DNA of 26,837 nucleotides from a virus: positions 1 through 26,837 of the IMG/VR virus record IMGVR_UViG_3300009537_000145. One strand, written 5' to 3'. Of this stretch, positions 8,743-17,222 are shown piece after piece. Each line of letters opens with the position of its first letter. Position 1 is the first letter of the stretch. The position numbers and the translations under genes were made by a program. A model generated the notes under the pieces. It was not told where the DNA came from. It did no database searches and saw nothing but the letters and a program-made list of their open reading frames with translations.

Positions 8743-9262
8743 GTTTTCTCCATTCGGGCTTAGTTACCCGCATTTGGGCTTGGTCCTGTGGGCCATCAAT
8801 AGTCCACACTGAGAACTTGGTACGGGCCTCTACTTTAAACCCAGCCTTTAGGCCCACGGCAATGGCCCTCTTATTTGAGACAAGTGGTCGGTACGTAATA
8901 CGGTATAGCCCATCTTCCATCCCAATATCAACCGCCTTGGAAAGAATCTGTGGGCCATATCCCTTTCCTTGCTGGCTTGGGGCAACTGTTAGATGTACGT
9001 CCCCGGACTTGTTTGTGGCGTCTAGGTCGGAGAATACAACGTGCCCTACTGGGACTGCCCCATCCCACGCCGCAAACATTCGGATATCTTTAGGAAGGTT
9101 CTCTTCTAAGGCAGTGAGGGCCTTCTGCGCCAGAACTATCCCTGCGGAGCCTCGACCAAAGCCCACCCAGTGGTTGAGGTCTTCATCCTCATGCCACATT
9201 CTTGCTTCGTGGAAGAAAGCTTTACTCGGGGTTCGTAGTTCCAGCACTAACCCACTTCCCAT
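8723..9262 (-). CDS. GNAT-family N-acetyltransferase
   Basis: The 179-aa product has a GNAT fold pattern. It shows an N-terminal strand and helix (LELRTPSKAFF), a VGHVVFSD strand near residue 72, and motif A, VAPSQQGKGYG (residues 93-103), which binds the pyrophosphate of acetyl-CoA. V-S-N-K-R-A-I-A-V-GLKAGF forms the C-terminal half. GNAT enzymes acetylate amines on proteins, sugars or small molecules; the substrate cannot be told. Because the LELR strand belongs to the fold, the ATG at 9262 or the GTG at 9247 is preferred over the inner ATG at 9199, although the ribosome site is poor. It overlaps the upstream gene by about 40 bases and sits among virion genes, so a virion or host-takeover target is possible. 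Confidence 0.85.
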   Translation of the reverse strand: MGSGLVLELRTPSKAFFHEARMWHEDEDLNHWVGFGRGSAGIVLAQKALTALEENLPKDIRMFAAWDGAVPVGHVVFSDLDATNKSGDVHLTVAPSQQGKGYGPQILSKAVDIGMEDGLYRITYRPLVSNKRAIAVGLKAGFKVEARTKFSVWTIDGPQDQAQMRVTKPEWRKRVQARS

Positions 9263-9446
9263 CCTGAAGGTTTATTGCGACGCCATTCGGGACCCCATCA
9301 GCCCTAGCAGCTAACAGGATCGCACTCTGGAATCTCTCTTCTGCTCGCTGTCTTGCCTGAGCGGCATACTCTACAAGCGCCTGGCTAGCAGGGCTTAGTG
9401 ACCAGGACCGTGGTGTGGGCTCGGGTTGAAAAACTTCATCTGTCAT
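9222..9446 (-). CDS. Hypothetical 74-aa protein
   Basis: A small hydrophilic protein with an Ala/Arg/Glu-rich helix in the middle (residues 20-48) and a short C-terminal part resembling a strand pair (GVAINLQDGKWVSAG). GAGG lies about 8 bases before its ATG. The ATG overlaps the stop of the 33-aa gene as ATGA, which supports both. No family was recognised; it lies between the fibre-associated small genes and the acetyltransferase. Confidence 0.6.
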   Translation of the reverse strand: MTDEVFQPEPTPRSWSLSPASQALVEYAAQARQRAEERFQSAILLAARADGVPNGVAINLQDGKWVSAGTTNPE

Positions 9447-9544
9447 CCTAGTATCCTCGTGTTGGCCTCAGCGCGAATCTTGTCGAGCAACGCGTCGTGG
9501 GATTCTTGCGAGATGGGCCAGCGGTTGTCAGTCGGGCGTGCCAC
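9443..9544 (-). CDS. Hypothetical 33-aa protein, GTG start
   Basis: A short frame starts at GTG (9544), with GGAAG 5-6 bases upstream, and ends in an ATGA overlap with the 74-aa gene. It codes MARPTDNRWPISQESHDALL and then a basic and acidic helix ending NTRILG. It overlaps the end of the 107-aa gene by 17 bases. Without it, about 75 bases between neighbours would be empty in an otherwise gap-free operon. The ribosome site and both overlaps are the support; function is unknown. Confidence 0.5.
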   Translation of the reverse strand: MARPTDNRWPISQESHDALLDKIRAEANTRILG

Positions 9545-9851
9545 TGATGCTTCCCGTGAGGCGTCCGTCATTGATCAGCATCTCCATGATTCGCTTTAGC
9601 AGCGACTTCGTTGACAAGTTGGCGGTGTTGAGTGCCTTCATGCGATCGGTGGCGATGGTCGAGCCGGAGTCGTCGTTGCCGGATGCGTCTTGCCCGTCGC
9701 GGTAATCCTCCTGCCGCTTCTCCCCGTTTTCCCCGAGCAAGATCACGTAGAAACGCCCGCCATCAAAATCCAGATAGAGGTCGGTCGGTCGGTACTTGGT
9801 GGTTCCTGGTTGTGCTTGATCTCGTGTCGTCAAATCAATCTGCTCTGCCAT
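9528..9851 (-). CDS. Hypothetical 107-aa protein, fibre-associated
   Basis: The ATG at 9851 follows the fibre stop by two bases, and GGGAG (part of the fibre's last codons) serves as its ribosome site. The protein has a strand-rich N-terminal half (DLYLDFDGGRFYVILLGENG) and a helical C-terminal half. Its base composition, with many CG dinucleotides, matches the distal part of the fibre gene rather than the older late genes, so the two may have been gained together. It might be a fibre chaperone or an accessory tail protein, but no family was recognised. Confidence 0.7.
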   Translation of the reverse strand: MAEQIDLTTRDQAQPGTTKYRPTDLYLDFDGGRFYVILLGENGEKRQEDYRDGQDASGNDDSGSTIATDRMKALNTANLSTKSLLKRIMEMLINDGRLTGSISGTPD

Positions 9852-9853
9852 CG

Positions 9854-12800
9854 CTAGCTCCCGATTGGAATAAGCTCGAACGTCGAGCCGACAAGAATGC
9901 TTGATGTGCCCGATGCCGCGTTTTGGGCGAATTGCGGCACCAGCGTCCCCGCCGTGTTAACGGTGATGTGCCCTTCGATGATGGTGATACCCGCGACCGA
10001 CCCGGCATTCCCCGCGTAGCCGCCAAGCGCGGTTTGACGAGAAGTGATGCGGAAGGCGCTCGTTGCGTTGCCGATCGAAAGGATCTCGTAGATGACGGCG
10101 GTCGCCGTTGCCGTGCCACCCATCGCGTACTTGTGCCCACCGCCTGCGGTTGCGGCAAAATGCAGCACGGCGCGGAAAGCGTATGACTTGCCTGCCTCGA
10201 CATTGCGCGAAAGGCCGGTAATGTTGGCGAGCGTCGCGTTCGTTTTGTCGAACTGGGAGGAGACACGAACCTTTAGGCCGGTGATCTGTTCGCTCTTGCC
10301 CTCCTCGTTGCGCATGTAGCAGTTGGCTTGACCGGCGACCGTGTCGGCGGCGTGAATCTGGAAGATGTCAGCGGGCGAGGATCCCGGCGAAGTACCGATT
10401 CTCAGCGCCAGAGTGTTGGAGGCGCTGGTACCGAAACTCGTCGCCTGGATACCAACATTGCGGTTTTGGTCGATGCGAACGGCCTCTGCGTTGTTGGCGG
10501 TGTTGAATCGAATCTGCCCATCGGACGAGGCTACCTGGGTGGCGAACGTCATCAGCTTTGAGGAGTACACCCAATTGAACGATGCGCCGACCTGGTCGCT
10601 TGGAGAGCCGAAATAGACCGACCCCTGTTTCGCGTCAGGGGTTATGACATGGATTGCGGCGTGGTTGTTGTGCTCGATTGCCATCACCGCTTCGCTATTC
10701 GCCGACACCGCCCCCGCGGAGGCTTTGTGTACGTGCAGGGTGGTGTCCGGTGCCGCGATGCCAACACCGAGCCGCTCGTTTACCTCGTCGTAAGCGGTTG
10801 CCCCCGCCGCCCCGAACAGCACCTTGCCCTTCGTGACGTGCGCCGTAGATTGCAGCGTCAGGCCATCGCCCGAGCCCGTGCCTCCTATGAGCGTCTGCCC
10901 GCCGCTCACCCCGTCCCCTAGTATCAGCGTGCCCGTGCCGTTAGGAGTTGTTACGACGTTGCCTGCTTCATCTCGCCAGTGGGCTCTGCACGTTCCTGCC
11001 CCTGCTGCGTCGGCGGCATATTGCTGGTACATATCAGCGGGCGAGGATGAGGGTGCGGTGCCGATCCCGTGCGCGATCACCTTTGCCGCCGACGCGCCCG
11101 CCGACGTCGCACCCCAAAGAAGGTTCGACCCTGTGATGCGCCCGCGCTCCGCCGCATCCGTGTAGAAAAGCGTGCTTTTACCGGCAGCGCTATTCCAGAT
11201 AAAAAAGTTGCCCGTATTGTTCTGGAAGAACGTATTCGTGCCGTCGTGATAGAATTGTCCGTCACCGCTTCCGCTTTCTCCGACCCGAAGAATGTCGTTG
11301 TCTCCCAGGTGGATGCCTTTGTTGAAGATGAAATCGTCGCCCGATTCGTCCCAATCAATGCGCGGCGTTCCCGTGACCGCTACTTCTAGTATTCGTATAT
11401 CGGTATCAGATCCCGGCGCGAAGTTGATTTGGGCGGTGACGGTTGACTGCCCGACCACATGCAGCGGCGTGGCCGGGCTGGCCGTCCCAATTCCGAGGCG
11501 GTTGTTGACCTCGTCGTAGGCACTCGTACCAAAAAGGATCTTTCCCTTCGTCGCGTGCGCCGTAGATTGCAGTGTTAGGTCATCGCCCGAGCCCGTACCA
11601 CCTATGAGCGTCTGACCGCCTGAACGGCCCGCCAGCAGCGCGAATGCCGTCTCGGCATTGCCGCCAAGCAGGGAGGCGTTGAGATTAGCGACGGCCGTCG
11701 TTGAAGCCACGATCAGCGGCGCGGTCCCCGTCGCCACGTCGGACTGGAACGTCTGGGCGCGAATCTCGAACGACCCAGCGTCCCAGTTAGCTGTTAGGGG
11801 GAGCGTCCCGTCTCTCCGAATATACGTGCCGTCATGGCCATGGTCCGCTAGAGCGAAGTCATAGGGCTCGTACCCCTGAAGAAACTGCGCACTAAGATTA
11901 CCAATAGTAGGATGGCCAACCGGGATTCCAGTAATAACCCTAGTGCCAGGACAGGAATTAACCCCCGCCGTAAACTGTATCTGACTAATCTGTAACTGAC
12001 AGGGAATTCGACAGTTCTTGGTCTCTGGCTTGAACATCTCAATCTCAGTGTCCAAGCCCTGCTGGAGATACAGCCTGTTGAATCCCCGGAGCTGGGTGTC
12101 GGGGATCTTACACCACCGAAGGCTCGTATCCAGCCCATCTACATCAAAGTCTTCTTTAATAGTAACGGCAGTCAGGTCCGTTAGATCGAAGACTACGAAT
12201 CGCCCGCTGGCAGCGTTCCCTTTCCCACAGAACCCAGCTACGGAGTCTGTGTGGGCGGCTAGGATTCGGAAAACCCCCCAGCCGGAGTCCAGGTACGTCC
12301 CTGGGATGTCCTGTGACGTATTGATTGTAATAGTGGCTTGGTCTGTCGCACTAATGTCAATAGTCCGGCACGCAATATTTGTTGTAGACGTACGCTCAAA
12401 GACCGCTATCCAGCCCCGGGCCTCATTAACAGCCAGGTCGTCCCACTCTCGTGAGGCATCCAGAACTGAGGAGACCTGGACGGGTGCTTCCTTGATTGTA
12501 ATGTCCCAAGCCTCAACTCCCCCGTCCCCCGCAGCATACAGCGTGTTCTCGTCCTTTGTAACAAACACGCTTCGCATGTCGGCTAGGTCCGAGTCCGCGG
12601 TAGCGAAGGTTGCAGCTTCGGTAGGTCCGTCCGGGTCCGACATATCAACCACAATTGCCAGGGTACTGGCGTTCCCCGTGGGGATAATCAAGTACGGGGA
12701 CCGCGAGAGCCAGACGGGCTGCTCATTGCTGGTAATAGCCACGGAGGTCACTAACGAGCCCCGGAGGGTTGGAGCAGTTGGGTTAGTGACATCGACAACT

Positions 12801-13306
12801 TGCAGCGTGGTTGTTGACGTGCCAGTTATCAGAACAACAAAGCGGCTGCTTGGCGACACTGCCATGACGCCGGAAACGGACGTTCTGAGGGCAGTGGAGC
12901 TTACAGTTCCGCTGGGAGTCTCAGACGCGGGTAGCTCAGTGGCACTGTCCAGGCTGTGAATCTCAAAGGCCCCGTTGCTGGAGCTGGGGAGGTTTCTAAC
13001 CCCGTAGAGAAACGTCTTGGCTCCATTAACCGCTATAGCGTTCCAGGCTCGCCCCGCCTCTAGTTCACTCGATACTTCGGAAGTCCAGTTGAGGGGGTCG
13101 TCCACTTGGACGGTCCGGGCCAGCATAGACCCACACTGAACCTTCAGCCCCTTCCCCGACTCCTTATCAAAGTTCTTTAGAATGGGCGAGACGTTGTCGT
13201 TTAGCTGATTCCCTATGCTCTGAAGGGCATTATTGACCGCATCCGCTGTTACATCACAGACCGTTGGGACAGTGAACTTCTGCTGGCCGTCAGCTGGTCC
13301 AAACAT
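9854..13306 (-). CDS. Chimeric tail fibre or receptor-binding protein
   Basis: The 1150-aa product has two visibly different parts. Residues 1 to about 470 are rich in strands with repeated patterns such as VVDVTNPTAPTLRGSLVT and WDITIKEAPVQVSSVLD, which resemble LVIVD-type beta-propeller blades. After DHGHDGTYIRRDGTLPLTAN (about residue 480) the style changes to that of phage fibres, with GGNAETA and two copies of a GGQTLIGGTGSGD...YDEVN(N/E)RLG(I/V)G module. The C terminus is a beta-rich tip domain. The likely role is host attachment. It follows the nozzle-like gene with a TAATG overlap. There is no C-terminal chaperone-peptidase (S74) motif. Fibre identity is well supported by context; the receptor is unknown. 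Confidence 0.85.
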   Translation of the reverse strand: MFGPADGQQKFTVPTVCDVTADAVNNALQSIGNQLNDNVSPILKNFDKESGKGLKVQCGSMLARTVQVDDPLNWTSEVSSELEAGRAWNAIAVNGAKTFLYGVRNLPSSSNGAFEIHSLDSATELPASETPSGTVSSTALRTSVSGVMAVSPSSRFVVLITGTSTTTLQVVDVTNPTAPTLRGSLVTSVAITSNEQPVWLSRSPYLIIPTGNASTLAIVVDMSDPDGPTEAATFATADSDLADMRSVFVTKDENTLYAAGDGGVEAWDITIKEAPVQVSSVLDASREWDDLAVNEARGWIAVFERTSTTNIACRTIDISATDQATITINTSQDIPGTYLDSGWGVFRILAAHTDSVAGFCGKGNAASGRFVVFDLTDLTAVTIKEDFDVDGLDTSLRWCKIPDTQLRGFNRLYLQQGLDTEIEMFKPETKNCRIPCQLQISQIQFTAGVNSCPGTRVITGIPVGHPTIGNLSAQFLQGYEPYDFALADHGHDGTYIRRDGTLPLTANWDAGSFEIRAQTFQSDVATGTAPLIVASTTAVANLNASLLGGNAETAFALLAGRSGGQTLIGGTGSGDDLTLQSTAHATKGKILFGTSAYDEVNNRLGIGTASPATPLHVVGQSTVTAQINFAPGSDTDIRILEVAVTGTPRIDWDESGDDFIFNKGIHLGDNDILRVGESGSGDGQFYHDGTNTFFQNNTGNFFIWNSAAGKSTLFYTDAAERGRITGSNLLWGATSAGASAAKVIAHGIGTAPSSSPADMYQQYAADAAGAGTCRAHWRDEAGNVVTTPNGTGTLILGDGVSGGQTLIGGTGSGDGLTLQSTAHVTKGKVLFGAAGATAYDEVNERLGVGIAAPDTTLHVHKASAGAVSANSEAVMAIEHNNHAAIHVITPDAKQGSVYFGSPSDQVGASFNWVYSSKLMTFATQVASSDGQIRFNTANNAEAVRIDQNRNVGIQATSFGTSASNTLALRIGTSPGSSPADIFQIHAADTVAGQANCYMRNEEGKSEQITGLKVRVSSQFDKTNATLANITGLSRNVEAGKSYAFRAVLHFAATAGGGHKYAMGGTATATAVIYEILSIGNATSAFRITSRQTALGGYAGNAGSVAGITIIEGHITVNTAGTLVPQFAQNAASGTSSILVGSTFELIPIGS
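10827..10903 (-). repeat. Intragenic repeat in fibre gene, copy 2
   Basis: This 77-base stretch closely matches 11544-11620, with about ten mismatches, mostly in third codon positions. The copies are 717 bases apart, an exact number of codons (239), and code the GGQTLIGGTGSGD...TLQSTAH module. It marks an internal duplication of a fibre segment. Confidence 0.8.
11544..11620 (-). repeat. Intragenic repeat in fibre gene, copy 1
   Basis: This is the promoter-proximal copy of the 77-base repeat shared with 10827-10903. At protein level the similarity continues past the DNA match through YDEVNNRLGIG(T)ASPATPLHV, so the duplicated protein unit is about 60 residues long. Confidence 0.8.
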
Positions 13307-15135
13307 TAGAGCTTAACATCCTGAGTCTCAGGCCCGGCATTGAAGTCAAGGGCATGGACAACCGGCCGTACTGTGCCCCCCGGCCAGTACAACAGGGCCT
13401 TGAGCTCATTTGCAATATAACCAAGCGAGAAGGTTTTAGTCCATCTCTCAAACCCAGACTTCTGTAGCGGAATCGATATAGTGATGTCACCACTAGACTT
13501 TGCGTACAGATTATAGCGAAGCTGAAGGCTTGTGCTTGTGTCCGCCACGTCAAAGGTAATTCGGCCCCCCAGCCAGTTCGTGAGGTCGCCCGGGTTCCCT
13601 AGTCGCTGCGGGGGCCACTCCGCCTGGGCAATAATAGCGTCGCCATCAAAGTCCGTGGCAGTGGGGTGGTCCAGCCGCTGGACGACAAGGGTTGGCGCAC
13701 TAGCATTATAGTGAGCCCATAGTTGAAACCCGTCCGGTGGGTTTCCGTCTGACCCAATTTCCACCACAGTGCCCGCAGTAAAGCCAACGCTCATCTTGTA
13801 CCAAGCGTTGTAGTCCAGGAAGTATAAATATGTCCGATTTGGGTATTCCGACGAACCAGTAGGCACACTGGCATAAACCACGCGCCGGTTGGGATCGAAC
13901 CAGCACCGAATGTTTTCCTGCTTTGCTTGGTTTATGTCGTCCCGAAGCTCGTCCTCGAAGTGCAGACTGATCGGCTGGACCGTGCATTGGTTCCCCATTA
14001 GGTAGAAACCACAATTGTAATAAAAGAAGATCCCTTCAGGGGTACTACACAGCGCACCTTGGTCCGGGCACCCGATTGACTTCGCGTGGGGGTCGTCTGA
14101 GCGCACGTCCTCAACCCCAATCATGTCAACCTCGGGGTCCCGCCCCTGGATCTTGTAGATGTGATTGCGCTTGAACACGATCACCGACCCCCGAACCTTC
14201 GCCAGCCCACTAATCTGGTCCCCATCCTTATGACCCACCACAAAGGTAGAAAACAGATTGTAGGACTCGGGCTTATTGAGGTCCGAGTACGACACAATAT
14301 GGGGCTCTTCCCCGGAAATGAACACGCGGTTGTTGTACACAACTGCGTATTTGGTGCCGTCCGGCGGTGGCTGTCCGCTTAGGGGCGGGGGGAACCCAAG
14401 CTCAAAATCTGCGATATCGTCGGTAAACGTGGTCGTTGTGTCGTCGTCAATAGAGCCACAGAAGTAGGGCTGCTCCCCATTTTCCCGAGTCCGGTAGATC
14501 CACCGATTCTTTCCCGCTTCTGTCGGCAGGGTTGTGAGAACGACGGTTGACCCGTCGCCCGCATCAATCTCCCCGAAAGCTACAGATAGCGCCAAAGCCT
14601 CAGTTCCGGAGACATAAGCAACAAAGTATTTAACAACACCGCGGACGCTTCCGTCCCCATCAGTCGCAGCGGCCGAGCTAGCAACGTCTGGCTGAACAAG
14701 CCCAATAGTTGTCATTGAGCTAGCTGTGACAGAGCTAAAGTCGTGCTTGTACGGCGAGTCCGCGCTATTGTAGGGAAAGAAGAGGACCATATCCCCAAAC
14801 GAAACGACGGTGTGGGGCGTGTCAGTCGTAAGCCCGGTATAGACTTCAGTTGCTGTCCCGCTGGTAGTGATCAGCCAGGTAGACGTATCAGCAGAGACAA
14901 AGTAGCGCCGCGTCTGGGTAGAGGCCTTTTCTCCACTAGCGATCGTTATAAGGTTCCCGGCTCCGCCTGGGCCCGTGCCGATTGTAGAAAACCCAGGAAC
15001 GACTTCTAACGACCCAATATCATAAGTTCCTGGCCACCAGTTCTCCGCATTGACTAGACTGGGCTGAGTATAGACATGCCCCTTAGTCGCAAACCCAAGC
15101 GGGTTATTAACCGGCAACAGGGTGATTGCTGCCAC
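13306..15135 (-). CDS. Tail nozzle / DNA-stabilisation protein, P22 gp10-like
   Basis: The 609-aa product is almost wholly beta-strand. It carries the pattern YNNRVFISGEEPHIVSYSDL (about residues 258-277), then KDGDQISGLAKVRGSVIVFK and a nearby SIGCPDQGA segment. These resemble the propeller domain of podovirus nozzle proteins such as P22 gp10, which close the tail and keep packaged DNA in. The start is GTG at 15135, with AGGTGAAG upstream, directly after the adaptor stop. Gene order (adaptor, nozzle, fibre) agrees. Similarity was judged by eye, so the exact family is uncertain. Confidence 0.75.
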   Translation of the reverse strand: MAAITLLPVNNPLGFATKGHVYTQPSLVNAENWWPGTYDIGSLEVVPGFSTIGTGPGGAGNLITIASGEKASTQTRRYFVSADTSTWLITTSGTATEVYTGLTTDTPHTVVSFGDMVLFFPYNSADSPYKHDFSSVTASSMTTIGLVQPDVASSAAATDGDGSVRGVVKYFVAYVSGTEALALSVAFGEIDAGDGSTVVLTTLPTEAGKNRWIYRTRENGEQPYFCGSIDDDTTTTFTDDIADFELGFPPPLSGQPPPDGTKYAVVYNNRVFISGEEPHIVSYSDLNKPESYNLFSTFVVGHKDGDQISGLAKVRGSVIVFKRNHIYKIQGRDPEVDMIGVEDVRSDDPHAKSIGCPDQGALCSTPEGIFFYYNCGFYLMGNQCTVQPISLHFEDELRDDINQAKQENIRCWFDPNRRVVYASVPTGSSEYPNRTYLYFLDYNAWYKMSVGFTAGTVVEIGSDGNPPDGFQLWAHYNASAPTLVVQRLDHPTATDFDGDAIIAQAEWPPQRLGNPGDLTNWLGGRITFDVADTSTSLQLRYNLYAKSSGDITISIPLQKSGFERWTKTFSLGYIANELKALLYWPGGTVRPVVHALDFNAGPETQDVKL

Positions 15136-15136
15136 G

Positions 15137-15853
15137 CTACTTCACCTGGCCCTGTTTAGAAACCTTGGGGTAGTCGTCTCTATAGTAAGAGGACGGGAAC
15201 TGTATAGGCATGAGGCTGAGCGTCTTGAGGTCTACTAGCAAATCCTGTTCTAACCGCCCGCCCTGGGCCATTAAGAACTGAGCATTCATCCCCGAAATCT
15301 CTCGCAGAGTCTTAGCCGTTCGGGTGACCAGGATCGTGCTGTGGTTGTCTGGCCAAGTAAACACGTCTGTTGCGGTGCTTGGAAAGCTGGGTATATACTC
15401 ATAGCGGAGCAACAGGGCCTTGCTCCCAGCGGTTGTCACCTTGGGGTACAGCCTAAACCCGCCCTGTTGGGGCAGCCAGACTCTTGGAGAGCCCGCTGCG
15501 AGAGTTGCGTGAACAATACCAGGAACCCCCAGCTCAACCTCAGCCCCTTCGGTCTCGTCTGTTTCAAGGCTGGTACCGTCGTCTGCTACCACGGGGGGGC
15601 TTACCAACCGCACGAAGTCCGAGGGCCAGGTATGGACTTGTGTTGAGCTAGTTGCTGTTACCAAGGTCTTCTGAAAGAAGCCTGGCGCATGACGCCGGAT
15701 TAGGTTACAAGCTTGTTTATACTCCTCAGCCCCAATACCATCAATTAGGGCATCGGGGAAGAGCTCATTGACTCCCGTTTTGCCAAATGTTCCCCCAGTT
15801 GCAGGGTCGTTGGCATAGGCTCGAACACGCGTTCGGAATTGGGCTAAGTTCAC
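15137..15853 (-). CDS. Head-tail adaptor (tail tubular A / gp4-like)
   Basis: The 238-aa product begins with helices (MNLAQFRTRVRAYAND) followed by strand-rich sequence containing TWPSDFVRLVSPPVV and ALLLRYEYIP, and ends with helices (TLREISGMNAQFLM). This helix-strand-helix layout and length fit the adaptor that forms a ring between the portal and the tail nozzle. The start is a GTG overlapping the previous stop (GTGA). It stands next to the nozzle-like gene as expected. No single motif proves the assignment. Confidence 0.7.
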   Translation of the reverse strand: MNLAQFRTRVRAYANDPATGGTFGKTGVNELFPDALIDGIGAEEYKQACNLIRRHAPGFFQKTLVTATSSTQVHTWPSDFVRLVSPPVVADDGTSLETDETEGAEVELGVPGIVHATLAAGSPRVWLPQQGGFRLYPKVTTAGSKALLLRYEYIPSFPSTATDVFTWPDNHSTILVTRTAKTLREISGMNAQFLMAQGGRLEQDLLVDLKTLSLMPIQFPSSYYRDDYPKVSKQGQVK

Positions 15854-17172
15854 TTTTTCTTGGCTGGCTTTATGCCCACTGCCAGCAAGTAGCCAGCAAT
15901 CGGCTCAACGAATACGTTCGTAAAAGGCTGCATCAGCTTTGCCAGCTTCGCAGCAGTGTAGGTTCTAACGTGCTCCGGCTCTTCTTCAGGGGGAAGGCGG
16001 TCGTCCGGGACCGAGACCATCACTAGGCCCTCTGGCTTCAAGAGACTATAGAGCTTTTTGATCGCGGCCCCCGGGTCTTCCAAATGCTCTAGAACTTCTG
16101 TGCAGACTACACAGTCATAGCCCTGGTGCATCCCGACAGGAACCGGGTCTTGCACTAGGTCCCACTGCTGGGCGGTAAGACCGAGCGAGTTACACAGCTG
16201 GACTGCCACATCGGACAGGTCCAAACACTCACACGCCGTGGCCACCTGGGCAATCTGGGAGGCCAGAACACCCGGGCCCGACCCCACATCTAGCACCGTC
16301 CAATGGGGCTGGATTCCTGCCATTATGGCGTTATGTAGTGTTGGGTACTGTCTAACTCGCCCAAGCTGGGCCTCCAAGGAGTAAAGCGAATCCCAGTACG
16401 CCTTAGAGTTATAGCCAAACTGTTGGCCAAATGTCTCTTTAGCTTCAACAATCTGGTTCATGGAAGACCAGGCTTCGAGCTGGGGCCACATATGGGCTGG
16501 GTGGTAAACAAAGTTACCTACATGGCCCAGCTCGATGCCAAAGTGTCCGTACGTCCCAAACCCAGCCTTCTGGGCCTTTTGGACAAACACATTGTCCGAT
16601 GAGAAGTGGTGGATGGTTCCGTCTTCTTCCACTTCCGTCGTAGTATGAAACCACGGGTCTTCCAACGCCTCAAGAACAGCTCGCTTAATGAGCATGAAGC
16701 CGGTTGGGATTAGGTCGGCCGGGACTAGCTGGCCCCGACTCTCAAGAGTCCGGGCTACGCACTGCTCTGCGGGGAGTTGGTGTCCCTTCTCATCCGTCCA
16801 GCTAATAAGCGGTCGAAGATTCTCGTCCCGGGAGACATAGAAGCCACCAATAACTCCTGCCTCGGGAGTATCAATAGCTGCTTTAATAAGTGTGTTGAGG
16901 TCCTCGGGAACAAAGACCATGTCCGCATCAATAAAGACTAAGTAGTCAGCAGCAGTCTTTAGAAATGCCTCCGTGATCCCATTTCGTCCCCGCCACACAT
17001 TAGTGGACGTGTGGGTTGCTAAACGAAACTGGTAGGGAAGCGCCCCCAGAGCATTAAAGAGAGACTGAACAGTTTTCTGCTCAATGTCTCGATATGCTGT
17101 CATGCCAATATAGATAATTGGCTGGCTTGGTGTAATAGTGGTGCCCTTTGGGAACTCCAAAGTCTTGCCCAT
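15850..17172 (-). CDS. Glycosyltransferase-like / SAM methyltransferase fusion
   Basis: This 440-aa protein joins two enzyme domains. Residues 18-260 resemble a GT-A glycosyltransferase: an initial strand PIIYIGMTAYRD, a GRNGITEAFL helix, and the DXD-like metal and sugar-nucleotide site FIDADMVF (Asp82, Asp84). Residues about 285-430 form a class I methyltransferase with motif I VLDVGSGPG, an acidic post-I residue in CECLDLSD, and CTEVLEHLEDP. Both active-site motifs look intact. GTs of this build transfer sugars; the methyltransferase may cap or modify the same product. Lying between head and tail genes, the enzyme may decorate a virion protein, or alter a host glycan. No frameshift is seen at the join. 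The ribosome site (AGGG about 11 bases before the ATG) is modest. Confidence 0.85.
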   Translation of the reverse strand: MGKTLEFPKGTTITPSQPIIYIGMTAYRDIEQKTVQSLFNALGALPYQFRLATHTSTNVWRGRNGITEAFLKTAADYLVFIDADMVFVPEDLNTLIKAAIDTPEAGVIGGFYVSRDENLRPLISWTDEKGHQLPAEQCVARTLESRGQLVPADLIPTGFMLIKRAVLEALEDPWFHTTTEVEEDGTIHHFSSDNVFVQKAQKAGFGTYGHFGIELGHVGNFVYHPAHMWPQLEAWSSMNQIVEAKETFGQQFGYNSKAYWDSLYSLEAQLGRVRQYPTLHNAIMAGIQPHWTVLDVGSGPGVLASQIAQVATACECLDLSDVAVQLCNSLGLTAQQWDLVQDPVPVGMHQGYDCVVCTEVLEHLEDPGAAIKKLYSLLKPEGLVMVSVPDDRLPPEEEPEHVRTYTAAKLAKLMQPFTNVFVEPIAGYLLAVGIKPAKKK

Positions 17173-17194
17173 AATCTCAGCCCTTAAAAGTTTG

Positions 17195-17216
17195 CCTGGC
17201 GGGCGAACCCGCCAGG
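17195..17216 (-). terminator. Perfect 9-bp hairpin with TTCG loop
   Basis: Read on the minus strand the element is CCTGGCGGG, loop TTCG, CCCGCCAGG. It lies between the stop of the 147-aa gene and the start of the glycosyltransferase fusion. Such a stem is very stable as RNA. Only a weak T tract (CAAACTTTT) follows, so it may be a partial terminator or a stem that protects or processes the upstream mRNA. Confidence 0.6.
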
Positions 17217-17222
17217 ACTTAT

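Noticed and set aside
12018-12959. Long rightward frame (313 codons) inside the fibre gene
   Set aside because: It lies opposite a well-supported coding region, has Ser/Arg-rich shadow-like composition, no ribosome site was noted and it would be an isolated rightward gene.
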